Assembly: GCA_945949655.1 (NCBI GenBank)
Contig: CAMFFG010000081.1
Coordinates: forward strand, 1-6,055
DNA length: 6,055 nt
Direction of reading: 5' to 3'
Source: an uncultured Peptococcaceae bacterium
Lineage (GTDB): Bacteria; Bacillota; Peptococcia; Peptococcales; Peptococcaceae
In this document: piece by piece, positions 1 to 6,055 of the stretch
How the letters are laid out: every line of letters starts with the position of its first letter
How positions within the stretch are numbered: the first letter of the stretch is position 1
Notes under the pieces: model-generated
What the model was told of the DNA's origin: nothing
Databases searched by the model: none
The model's input: the letters and a program-made list of their open reading frames with translations, nothing else
Program-made: the position numbers and the translations under genes

Positions 1-848
1 TGACAGCCTGCGACGGTGCTTCTGCTCCAGAGACTGCGGCAAGTGAGCAAAAGCTGGCGATCCGGTTAGCCACGGACTACCGGAAGGACAGCATCGGATA
101 CCAGCAGCTGTTGGATTTTGCCCATCTGCTGCAGGAAAAATCGGGCAATACCATGATCGTGCAGCTGTATAGCACAGGGGAATGGAGCACGGCTGCCAGC
201 TTTCTGGATTATGTGAAGCTGGGAAGCCTGGAGATGGCCTGCCTGCTACCGGAGACGGCCAATCAGCTGCAGCCTGCGTATGCATTGTATCAGCAGCCGT
301 ATCTGTTTTCCAGTCTGCAGACGGTGCGGGACTATATAGCAGGAGAAAACGGGCGAAAGGCGCTGGGGCTGCTGCCGGAGGAATACTACGGTATTGGTTT
401 TGTGCCGGATGGATATCTCTATCTGCTGGACGATGGACAGCCGCAGTGGATCTCGTACGGGCAGCTCAAACAAAAGGGGCAGACAAAGGCGCTGGAGGGA
501 GTCGCTGTATATGATCTGCAGGCTGTTTATGGTCTGCAGCCGCTGGTCACAACGGGAAGCTGGTGGAATGGCTTAAGCGAAGAGCAGCAAGGCTGGTTAC
601 AGGAGAGTTTTGCGGAAGCACTGACGGCATCCTTCGCGCAGCAGGAAGATAAAAATCCGTCACAAACGCTTCTGAGCAATGGTGTGGTATTTGAAGATGT
701 CACCGCACCGGCTTGGAACAGTTATAGTGCAGTATATTTAAATCAGCGGGAGGCATATTTTGCCGCACACAGTGATTCTTTAACAGCCTACTGGCGTCCT
801 GTGGCAGTGCAGCCTCCGATAACTGGAGAGGAGGAACCAACACCGTGA
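1..848 (+). CDS. DctP/TRAP-type solute-binding-like lipoprotein, 5' end cut by window
   Basis: The reading frame is open from base 3, so the gene starts outside the window; the internal TTG at 111 is not a credible start. The first visible residues are T-A-C, and the preceding partial codon ends in TG (Leu, Val or Met). This fits a lipobox with Cys at 9–11, giving a membrane-anchored lipoprotein with 279 residues from Cys1. A short Ala/Ser/Glu linker (2–14) precedes the domain. Residues 15–79 follow the DctP pattern: KLAIRLATDY, then QEKSGNTMIVQLYSTGEW, then LGSLEMACL. Residues 97–121 match the family block around PYLF and GENGRKAL, and 186–243 match its C-terminal block (WWNGLSEEQQ, LLSNGVVFED). 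The segment of about 40 residues that normally holds the ligand-binding arginine seems to be missing near 150–165. The gene overlaps the response regulator by 4 bases. Known relatives bind organic acids for TRAP transporters, and some serve as co-sensors. A sensor-accessory role here is inferred; the ligand is unknown. Confidence 0.8.
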   Translation, partial: TACDGASAPETAASEQKLAIRLATDYRKDSIGYQQLLDFAHLLQEKSGNTMIVQLYSTGEWSTAASFLDYVKLGSLEMACLLPETANQLQPAYALYQQPYLFSSLQTVRDYIAGENGRKALGLLPEEYYGIGFVPDGYLYLLDDGQPQWISYGQLKQKGQTKALEGVAVYDLQAVYGLQPLVTTGSWWNGLSEEQQGWLQESFAEALTASFAQQEDKNPSQTLLSNGVVFEDVTAPAWNSYSAVYLNQREAYFAAHSDSLTAYWRPVAVQPPITGEEEPTP

Positions 849-1552
849 AAGACGTTATTTTGATTGTAGAGGATGAAACCAATATCAGAGCCAATATTGC
901 GGAGTTTCTGCAGGCAGAGGATTTTGATACCCTGCAGGCCAAGGATGGCGAGGAAGCTATCACAATTTTTGAAGAAAAGAAACCGGATCTGGTCATTCTG
1001 GATCTGATGCTGCCTAAGGTGGATGGTCTGGAAGTGTGCAAGCATATTCGCCGTGATTCTGATGTGCCGATTATTATGGTGACTGCGCGGGATGAGGAAA
1101 TAGATAAATTGCTGGGGCTGGAACTGGGGGCAGACGATTATATTACCAAACCGTTCAGCCTGCGGGAACTGAAAGCCCGTATCAAAGCAGTGCTCCGCCG
1201 CACCAAATCGGGATCGGCCAAGGCTGCTGCCGATGAGATTTTAACCTTTGGCACACTGGAGATCGATCTGGGGCGCAGGGAGGTAAAACAGCAGGGAAAG
1301 ATCGTAGATCTGACACCATCAGAATATGCGATTCTGATCACCTTGTGTCAGAATATTGGCAGACCGTACAGCCGATTGCAGCTGTTAAATGCCACGCTGG
1401 GTGAAAGCTATGCCGGTTATGAACGAGCCATTGACACCCATGTCAGCAATTTACGGAAAAAAATAGAGCCTAACCCGCAAAAACCAGTCTATATCCTGAC
1501 CGTATATGGATTGGGTTATAAATTTGGTGATCATTATGAGACTAACCAGTAA
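845..1552 (+). CDS. OmpR/PhoB-family response regulator
   Basis: This is a 235-residue DNA-binding transcription regulator, the normal length for the family. The receiver domain (about 3–115) has the acidic pair E9/D10, phosphoacceptor D53 in VILDLMLP, the switch threonine T80 in MVTA and K102 in YITKPF. The C-terminal winged-helix domain (about 131–228) has the typical LTPSEYAIL block (156–164), the recognition-helix region ERAIDTHVSNLRKKIE (193–208) and the final YGLGYKF hairpin (221–227). The start is GTG at 845, overlapping the stop of the upstream gene as GTGA, with a strong ribosome binding site GGAGAGGAGG at 825–834. Translational coupling to the lipoprotein gene is therefore likely. 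All catalytic residues are present, so it should be phosphorylated by the kinase encoded next to it. Target genes cannot be read from the window. Family certain; regulon unknown. Confidence 0.96.
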   Translation: MKDVILIVEDETNIRANIAEFLQAEDFDTLQAKDGEEAITIFEEKKPDLVILDLMLPKVDGLEVCKHIRRDSDVPIIMVTARDEEIDKLLGLELGADDYITKPFSLRELKARIKAVLRRTKSGSAKAAADEILTFGTLEIDLGRREVKQQGKIVDLTPSEYAILITLCQNIGRPYSRLQLLNATLGESYAGYERAIDTHVSNLRKKIEPNPQKPVYILTVYGLGYKFGDHYETNQ

Positions 1553-2894
1553 AATCAGTATTATACTGGTTACCATAGTGCTGATGGCCGGTATTCTGAT
1601 TGGAATTCTCTGTGTGGAAAATACAAGCGATGCGTTTGACGAATATCTGTATGACACCTATGAGGTTATGCTGAACGAATGGGCGCAGACTTTTGTGACC
1701 TATTACACGTACAATGGCGGCAGCTGGAACGGGGTGGAGAATCTGGGACGCATTGTGGATCTGCAGCAATCCGGTGTGGTGCTCAGTGATTTAAATGGAC
1801 GGATTCTCTATTACTATGACAGCAGCTATATTGGCAGGCAGGTACCGCAGGATATATACAGCCGCGGATATATTCTGCGGGTGGACAACCAGGTGGTGGG
1901 GATTCTGTATCCGGCAGCGTTGTTCAGCAGCACTTTTATGCAGCTGGAACAGGATTTTATCAAATCGGCCATGAGCGCTGTCTGTAAGGGTGTCTTTTTT
2001 ACCAGCTTGTTTGCTATCATCATTGGCATTGGTCTGTCGGTAGGGATCGTACATCCGCTGCGGGAGCTGACAAAAGCCACCCGCCGTATGGCAGAGGGAA
2101 GCTTTGAAGAACCTTTGCCGATCTACAGTACCGATGAGATCGGAGATCTGTCGCGCTCGTTTAATACGATGGCACAGGAATTGAAGCGAAATACAGAGCT
2201 ACGCAAGCAGATGATCGCCGATACCAGCCACGAACTGCGGACACCGCTGACGGTTTTAGCCAGCAAGTTAGAGTTCACATTGGAGCAGAATAAGCCTTTG
2301 GAAACAGAAGATGTGGTTGTGCTCTACGATGAGGTCATCCGCCTGAAAGGTCTGGTCAATGAACTGCAGGATCTGAGCAAGCTGGAGGCCGGACACGCCA
2401 TGCTGGATAAAACGCTGATCCGGTTCCGAGATTATTTTGCAGATTTTAATGTGCTGTTGGAGGCTGAGGCGGAAAGCCGGAGACTGAATCTGAAAGTGGA
2501 TCTGGAGCGGGCGCCTGAATACTGCTATGCGGACCCGAAACGGCTGAAACAGATTATCCTGAATCTGGTCAACAATGCATTTCGCTATACACCGGAAGGT
2601 GGGCAGGTCACGGTGATGGCCTGGCAGGAAGAAAATAATTTTATGTTCTCGGTACAGGATACGGGCATGGGTATCGCACCTGAGGAATTAGATAAAATTT
2701 TTGAGCGGTTTTATCGTACCGATCGTTCTCGTGATCGCGAAAGCGGCGGCAGCGGTCTGGGACTCGCCATTACCAAAGCCCTGGTGGAAGCCCATGGTGG
2801 CTGGATCAAAGTAGCCAGTCGCGTGAATGAGGGGACAGTATTCACTGTTATGCTGCCAGGATGGGATGAAACCGGCGATGCAGGAACGTGTTAG
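1536..2894 (+). CDS. Membrane sensor histidine kinase (HAMP–HisKA–HATPase_c)
   Basis: This 452-residue kinase is the likely partner of the regulator just upstream. I chose the ATG at 1536 because it is preceded by GGTGA (1526–1530) and puts a basic start (MRLTSK) before membrane segment 1; the in-frame ATG at 1506 only adds ten residues. Layout: membrane segment 1 (7–27), an extracytoplasmic domain of about 120 residues (28–148), membrane segment 2 (152–172), HAMP (173–225), and HisKA with the phospho-accepting H232 in SHELRTPL. The ATP-binding domain (about 330–442) has N-box NLVNNAFRYT with N347, G1 box DTGMGI from D375 and G2 box GGSGLGL (404–410). The external part includes a PAS/Cache-like strand pattern, GVVLSDLNGRILYYY followed by IGRQV (80–103), so ligand sensing outside the membrane is plausible. 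The gene overlaps the regulator by 17 bases in another frame. The signal is unknown; the upstream lipoprotein may present it. Confidence 0.95.
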   Translation: MRLTSKISIILVTIVLMAGILIGILCVENTSDAFDEYLYDTYEVMLNEWAQTFVTYYTYNGGSWNGVENLGRIVDLQQSGVVLSDLNGRILYYYDSSYIGRQVPQDIYSRGYILRVDNQVVGILYPAALFSSTFMQLEQDFIKSAMSAVCKGVFFTSLFAIIIGIGLSVGIVHPLRELTKATRRMAEGSFEEPLPIYSTDEIGDLSRSFNTMAQELKRNTELRKQMIADTSHELRTPLTVLASKLEFTLEQNKPLETEDVVVLYDEVIRLKGLVNELQDLSKLEAGHAMLDKTLIRFRDYFADFNVLLEAEAESRRLNLKVDLERAPEYCYADPKRLKQIILNLVNNAFRYTPEGGQVTVMAWQEENNFMFSVQDTGMGIAPEELDKIFERFYRTDRSRDRESGGSGLGLAITKALVEAHGGWIKVASRVNEGTVFTVMLPGWDETGDAGTC

Positions 2895-2906
2895 AGAGAT
2901 AGGCCA

Positions 2907-2944
2907 GTAACAGATTTTGTTTTAGGGAAAAGGCATTCTGTTAC
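2907..2944. repeat. 8-bp inverted repeat between kinase gene and terminator
   Basis: GTAACAGA at 2907–2914 is the exact reverse complement of TCTGTTAC at 2937–2944, separated by 22 bases. It lies 12 bases after the kinase stop codon. It could be a weak RNA hairpin in the 3' untranslated region that adds stability ahead of the terminator, or a binding site, but the long spacer makes chance pairing quite possible. Confidence 0.35.
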
Positions 2945-2957
2945 AGGATTTCAGCAG

Positions 2958-2996
2958 AAGAATACCGGCACACAAAGATGCAGGTATTCTTTTTTG
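2958..2996 (+). terminator. Rho-independent terminator after the two-component operon
   Basis: AGAATACC (2959–2966) pairs perfectly with GGTATTCT (2983–2990), with one further A–T pair at 2958/2991. After one G/A mismatch, GCA (2968–2970) pairs with TGC (2979–2981), leaving an 8-base loop. The stem runs straight into six Ts (2990–2995). It sits about 64 bases after the kinase stop codon and just before a new promoter, so it separates the signalling operon from rnr–smpB. Confidence 0.85.
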
Positions 2997-3025
2997 TTGC
3001 AATTTATGATGGAACAGGGTATCAT
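2997..3025 (+). promoter_or_regulatory. Sigma-A-type promoter for rnr–smpB operon
   Basis: TTGCAA (2997–3002, four of six matching TTGACA) and TATCAT (3020–3025, five of six matching TATAAT) are separated by exactly 17 bases. Transcription would start near 3032, giving a leader of about 84 bases before the rnr start codon at 3116. The -35 box begins right after the T run of the preceding terminator, a compact arrangement that supports independent transcription of rnr. Prediction by pattern only. Confidence 0.65.
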
Positions 3026-3115
3026 GAAAACATCCTGAGATGAATAGAATCAGCGGTAATGGGCGAACAATATAAAAAATCAATTGTGCGTTGTTTTGAT
3101 TGCGGAGGTGACGTT

Positions 3116-5260
3116 ATGCTGTGCAAAGAACAAATTGTATCCTACATAGAAACCGAAGCGGTTCGACCGCTGAGTGAAGCGGAACTGGCTGAGCAACTGG
3201 GTGTTGACACAGTGGAAGGGCTGGTGCACTTGAAAGGCCTTTTACAGGAACTGGAATCGGAAGGAACTCTGGTGTTGAGCAGAAAAAAACGATATGGACT
3301 GCCGGCGCAGTTTAATCTGCTGATCGGCACCATCAGCCGGCACCCAAAAGGCTTTGGGTTTCTGATTGCAGAGAACAGGGAGCAGGAGGATCTTTATATC
3401 CATGCTTCTGACCTGGGAGGCGCGCTAAACGGAGATAAAGTAATTGTGCGCATCAAACGTCCGGCTGGGTTTGACAGCCGAACAGGCACAAAGTTTCGGG
3501 CTGAAGGAGAAGTCATTCGCATTTTAAAGCGTAATGTGCAGCATGTTGTGGGTACTTTTGAAAATAGCAAACACTTTGGATTTGTGGTGCCTGATGATAA
3601 AAAGTTGGGCAGCGATATTTTTGTCGCCAAAGATGATTTTAACGGTGCCCGCAATGGTATGAAAGTGCTGGTGGAGATCACCAGCTGGCCACAGAAAACG
3701 CGCAGTGCGGAGGGGAAAATTGTACAGATTATCGGCTATAAGGATGCGCCGGGTGTAGATATCCTCTCTATTATTTTTGGTCATGATCTGCCGCAGGGAT
3801 TCCCCGCTGCAGTGCTGGAAGCGGCAGTGGCTATACCGGAACAGATACCTGCAGCTGAGATGGCCCGACGCCATGATCTGCGTGGCCTGCAGATGATCAC
3901 CATTGACGGTGAAGATGCAAAAGATCTGGATGATGCGGTATCTGTAGAGCGGCTGCAGAATGGGAATTATCTATTAGGTGTGCATATTGCTGATGTAGGA
4001 CATTATGTGACAGAAGACAATATATTAGATCAGGAGGCCTTGGAGCGAGCGACCAGCATTTATCTGGTGGACCGGGTGATTCCCATGTTGCCGCAAAAAC
4101 TGTCCAATGGTGTGTGCAGCCTGAACGCAGGAGAGGACCGGCTGGCTATGACCTGCATGATGGAGGTGGACAGCAAAGGGATTGTAGTAGCGCATGAGAT
4201 CTTTGAATCGGTGATCCATGTGGATTTCCGCATGACCTATAAAAATGTGACAAAACTGCTGACCACCACGGATGAAGCATTGCATGCACAGTATGGCGTG
4301 CTGCTGCCTATGCTGAGAGATATGGAAGCCCTGCAGGGTATTCTGGAACGTAAACGGCTGCGGCGGGGGGCCATAGAGTTTCATGCACCGGAAAGTAAAG
4401 TGATTCTGGATAAAAAAGGCCGTCCGGTTCGAATCGAGTGGCGGGAAAGTGGCATTGCCGACAAAATCATTGAAGAGTTTATGCTGTGTGCCAATGAGAC
4501 TGTAGGGGAACATTATTTCTGGCTGGAAGTTCCCTTTTTATATCGGGTTCATGAAGAACCAAAACCGGAAGATGTTATGGATGTAAACAAATTTCTACAG
4601 GCCTTAGGGTACAGCATCAAAGGTGCAGGAAACAGTGTACATCCGAAAGCATATCAGGCTATTGTGAATGAAGTAGCCGGTCGGCCAGAGGAGCAGATCG
4701 TCAACAGTGTGTTGTTGCGTTCCATGCAGCACGCCCGCTATGATACAGAGGCGTTAGGACATTTTGGTCTGTCGGCCCAGTATTATTCTCATTTTACTTC
4801 ACCGATCCGCCGGTATCCTGATCTGGCAATCCATCGCGTGATCAAAGAACTGTTACATCATGGCGAAAAATTGAGTCAGGAACGGACGGAAGTCTTAAAA
4901 CAGAAAATGGCACACTATGCTGCGCAGTCCTCTCAGCGGGAAAAAATAGCTGAGGAAGCGGAACGGGATAGTGTGGACTTAAAGAAAGTGGAATATATGC
5001 AGCCCTTTGTAGGTGAAACCTTTACGGCAAAGATCAGCGGTGTGACAAATTTTGGCCTGTTTGTTCAATTGGACAATTCGGTAGAGGGGCTGGTACACAT
5101 TTCTACATTAGTAGATGATTTTTATCAGTTCCGCCCGGAAAGTTTTTCTTTATTCGGCGAGCACAGCCATAAGGTATATCAGCTAGGCCAGGAGATCCGT
5201 GTACGACTGACAAGAGTAAATGTGGAAGACAGACAAATTGATTTCGAGGTGGTAAAATAA
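3116..5260 (+). CDS. rnr: Ribonuclease R, 3'-5' exoribonuclease
   Basis: This 714-residue RNase II/R-family enzyme removes nucleotides one at a time from RNA 3' ends, including structured RNA, in mRNA and rRNA decay and in clearing mRNAs freed by trans-translation. I chose ATG 3116 because an excellent GGAGGTGA (3104–3111) lies four bases before it and the protein then opens like RNase R. The in-frame ATG at 3059 would add 19 unlikely residues (two Cys, poor ribosome site). Domains: N-terminal winged helix (1–63), cold-shock domains 1 (about 68–113, KGFGF) and 2 (about 143–188, HFGFVV), RNB catalytic domain (about 252–580), S1 domain (632–713). The metal-binding aspartates D264, D270, D272 and D273 are intact in [13 protein letters not shown], and the RNB signature runs from H549 to H573. 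The protein ends directly after S1, so it lacks the long lysine-rich tail of the E. coli enzyme. smpB follows after one base. Confidence 0.97.
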   Translation: MLCKEQIVSYIETEAVRPLSEAELAEQLGVDTVEGLVHLKGLLQELESEGTLVLSRKKRYGLPAQFNLLIGTISRHPKGFGFLIAENREQEDLYIHASDLGGALNGDKVIVRIKRPAGFDSRTGTKFRAEGEVIRILKRNVQHVVGTFENSKHFGFVVPDDKKLGSDIFVAKDDFNGARNGMKVLVEITSWPQKTRSAEGKIVQIIGYKDAPGVDILSIIFGHDLPQGFPAAVLEAAVAIPEQIPAAEMARRHDLRGLQMITIDGEDAKDLDDAVSVERLQNGNYLLGVHIADVGHYVTEDNILDQEALERATSIYLVDRVIPMLPQKLSNGVCSLNAGEDRLAMTCMMEVDSKGIVVAHEIFESVIHVDFRMTYKNVTKLLTTTDEALHAQYGVLLPMLRDMEALQGILERKRLRRGAIEFHAPESKVILDKKGRPVRIEWRESGIADKIIEEFMLCANETVGEHYFWLEVPFLYRVHEEPKPEDVMDVNKFLQALGYSIKGAGNSVHPKAYQAIVNEVAGRPEEQIVNSVLLRSMQHARYDTEALGHFGLSAQYYSHFTSPIRRYPDLAIHRVIKELLHHGEKLSQERTEVLKQKMAHYAAQSSQREKIAEEAERDSVDLKKVEYMQPFVGETFTAKISGVTNFGLFVQLDNSVEGLVHISTLVDDFYQFRPESFSLFGEHSHKVYQLGQEIRVRLTRVNVEDRQIDFEVVK

Positions 5261-5261
5261 T

Positions 5262-5717
5262 ATGAAGATCATCACAGAAAACAGAAAAGCAAGACACGAT
5301 TATACCATCGAGGAGAGCTTTGAAGCAGGTATAGAATTAAAAGGGACAGAAGTAAAGTCGATGCGGGCCGGGCGAGCTAATTTAAAAGACAGCTTTGCAG
5401 TAATCGAAAACGGTGAGCTGTATTTGTATGGGATGCACATCAGCCCCTATGAGCAGGGAAACATTTTTAATGTGGAACCTATGCGTCCCCGTAAATTACT
5501 GATGCATAAAAAAGAAATCATGCGGCTACTGGGCAAGACAAAGGAACAAGGGCTGACGCTGGTGCCGTTGAAAGCGTATTTTAAAAAAGATAAAATCAAG
5601 ATAGAACTGGCGCTGGCCAAAGGGAAGAAGCTCTACGATAAACGGGAAGCAGCAGCCGAGAAAAGTGCAAAACGAGAAATCGAAAAGGCGATGAAAGAAC
5701 GATCCAGGGATTTTTAA
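5262..5717 (+). CDS. smpB: SsrA (tmRNA)-binding protein SmpB
   Basis: SmpB binds the tRNA-like end of tmRNA and brings it to ribosomes stalled on mRNAs without a stop codon, where its C-terminal tail occupies the empty mRNA channel. The 151 residues are close to the usual length. Recognisable blocks are ENRKARHDY (6–14), [19 protein letters not shown] (23–41, OB-fold core that contacts tmRNA), HISPYEQGN (59–67), [12 protein letters not shown] (92–103) and GKKLYDKRE (121–129) leading into a basic tail helix ([14 protein letters not shown]). The Tyr before DKR replaces the His of E. coli SmpB, a change that is usual in Firmicutes. ATG 5262 lies one base after the rnr stop, and its ribosome binding site GAGGTGG (5246–5252) is inside the rnr 3' end, so the genes are co-transcribed and probably translationally coupled. 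The tmRNA gene ssrA is not in the window. Confidence 0.98.
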   Translation: MKIITENRKARHDYTIEESFEAGIELKGTEVKSMRAGRANLKDSFAVIENGELYLYGMHISPYEQGNIFNVEPMRPRKLLMHKKEIMRLLGKTKEQGLTLVPLKAYFKKDKIKIELALAKGKKLYDKREAAAEKSAKREIEKAMKERSRDF

Positions 5718-5737
5718 AAAATGCGGGGGAAAGAAAA

Positions 5738-5881
5738 ATGAAAGAAATACGTCAGGTGTATATCGCACAGAAGAAAAAAGAACTACGTAATCATTTTCTG
5801 CTGGTTGGTCTGGCTGCTGCTCTGATGGGTGCGCTGGCAGCAGTGACGGGCAACATAGAGCAGTTACGGAAAAGAGTATAA
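5738..5881 (+). CDS. Small single-membrane-segment protein, unknown function (47 aa)
   Basis: I do not recognise this gene. It encodes 47 residues: a basic N-terminus (MKEIRQVYIAQKKKELRNH, 1–19), one strongly hydrophobic helix rich in Ala and Leu (about 20–38, FLLVGLAAALMGALAAV) and a short charged C-terminus (NIEQLRKRV). The charge pattern favours the N-terminus in the cytoplasm. It begins 20 bases after the smpB stop, with a purine-rich ribosome site (GGGGGAAAG, about 5725–5733), and ends before a hairpin terminator, so it looks like the last gene of the rnr–smpB operon. The clear membrane segment, spacing and ribosome site argue for a real gene, but its short length leaves room for a chance ORF. 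No function is claimed. Confidence 0.6.
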   Translation: MKEIRQVYIAQKKKELRNHFLLVGLAAALMGALAAVTGNIEQLRKRV

Positions 5882-5918
5882 AACTGTTGCTTTACTATAT
5901 GGGAGAAACATATCAAGG

Positions 5919-5969
5919 ACTGACTGCGGAATGCATGAAAGGGGACAATCCTGCAGTCAGTTTCATTTT
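5919..5969 (+). terminator. Probable Rho-independent terminator of the rnr–smpB operon
   Basis: ACTGACTGC (5919–5927) pairs perfectly with GCAGTCAGT (5953–5961). The stem can extend inward by GGA (5928–5930) with TCC (5949–5951) if one T is bulged. The loop is about 18–25 bases, longer than usual. The downstream tail TTTCATTTT (5961–5969) is T-rich but interrupted, so termination may be incomplete. It lies 37 bases after the stop of the small membrane-protein gene. Confidence 0.65.
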
Positions 5970-5984
5970 ATATAGCGAAATGAA
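5962..5984. repeat. 7-bp inverted repeat overlapping the terminator tail
   Basis: TTCATTT (5962–5968) is the exact reverse complement of AAATGAA (5978–5984) with a 9-base loop. The left arm is the T-rich tail of the preceding hairpin. It could be a weak second hairpin or a chance AT-rich match. A run of six Cs (5985–5990) follows directly. Confidence 0.3.
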
Positions 5985-6018
5985 CCCCCCGAGAAAAAAT
6001 AAAAAGTGAAAAAAGGTG

Positions 6019-6047
6019 TTGACAGGAAGAAACGATGGTGATAGAAT
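6019..6047 (+). promoter_or_regulatory. Strong near-consensus promoter at window end
   Basis: A perfect -35 box TTGACA (6019–6024) is followed after exactly 17 bases by TAGAAT (6042–6047, five of six), with an extended -10 TG at 6039–6040. Upstream, 5991–6014 is very A-rich (AAAAAATAAAAAG type), which could act as an UP element. Transcription would start near 6053–6055, at the window edge, so the driven gene is not visible. This strength is typical of stable RNA or highly expressed genes; ssrA is a good candidate because of the adjacent smpB. Confidence 0.8.
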
Positions 6048-6055
6048 ATATCAAG

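Noticed and set aside
111..848. DctP-like gene starting at the TTG at 111
   Set aside because: The same frame is open to the window edge and encodes a lipobox-like T-A-C plus the first DctP strand (KLAIRLATDY) upstream, so the true start is outside the window.
1506..1535. Ten-residue N-terminal extension of the histidine kinase from ATG 1506
   Set aside because: ATG 1536 has a better-placed ribosome site and gives a standard basic start before membrane segment 1; the extension lies wholly inside the regulator gene.
3059..3115. Nineteen-residue extension of RNase R from ATG 3059
   Set aside because: It has no good ribosome site, while GGAGGTGA lies inside it at the ideal distance from ATG 3116, where RNase R homology begins.
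4025..4513. Antisense 162-codon ORF within rnr
   Set aside because: It lies wholly opposite the conserved catalytic region of RNase R, has His- and Gln-rich composition typical of a shadow frame, and no ribosome site or family resemblance.
5721..5741. Six-codon ORF (MRGKEK) ending in ATGA over the start of the 47-residue gene
   Set aside because: It could in principle couple translation, but it has no ribosome site of its own and such short ORFs arise easily by chance.
5887..5916. Possible promoter TTGCTT with TATCAA
   Set aside because: It matches consensus poorly with 18-base spacing, and lies directly before a terminator hairpin with no gene to serve.
5910..6055. Direct repeat ATATCAAG at 5910–5917 and 6048–6055
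   Set aside because: Eight AT-rich bases are expected by chance in this composition, and there is no supporting structure such as an insertion or attachment site.

Overview
The window reads as a piece of a Bacillota (Firmicutes) chromosome of moderate GC content. The evidence is the separate rnr–smpB pair, strong Shine-Dalgarno sequences, a GTG start, OmpR-type two-component genes packed end to end, and Firmicutes-like SmpB motifs such as the GKKLYDKR tail. An anaerobic lineage in Clostridia or Negativicutes seems likely, but the sequence alone does not fix the family. All genes are on the + strand.

Region 1 (1–2995) is one operon, cut at its 5' end by the window edge. It holds a lipoprotein related to DctP/TRAP solute-binding proteins, an OmpR-family response regulator, and a two-membrane-segment histidine kinase with HAMP, HisKA and HATPase_c domains. 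The first two genes overlap by 4 bases (GTGA) and the next two by 17 bases. A hairpin followed by a T run closes the operon. No TRAP permease genes lie in the visible part. The lipoprotein appears to lack the middle segment that holds the ligand-binding arginine in ordinary DctP proteins, so it may be a sensor accessory rather than a transporter subunit (inference).

Region 2 (2997–about 5970) is an RNA and translation quality-control operon. A well-formed promoter directly after the terminator leads through a leader of roughly 84 nt to rnr (RNase R). It is followed one base later by smpB, the tmRNA partner, and then by a 47-residue single-membrane-segment protein that I do not recognise. RNase R and SmpB act together in trans-translation: SmpB brings tmRNA to stalled ribosomes and RNase R degrades the faulty mRNA. 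A second hairpin with a weaker T-rich tail follows the small gene.

Region 3 (about 5985–6055) is an A-rich stretch and then a near-consensus promoter (TTGACA, 17 bp, TAGAAT, with an extended -10 TG). Its start point falls at the window edge. It probably drives a highly expressed gene just outside. By analogy with Bacillus subtilis, where ssrA lies directly after smpB, tmRNA is a good candidate; a tRNA or rRNA operon is the alternative.

No mobile elements, CRISPR arrays, tRNA or rRNA genes were found. There is no gene-free stretch longer than 300 bases. Most of the window is ordinary, well-conserved sequence. The least explained parts are the reduced DctP-like lipoprotein tied to a two-component system, and the small membrane protein after smpB.
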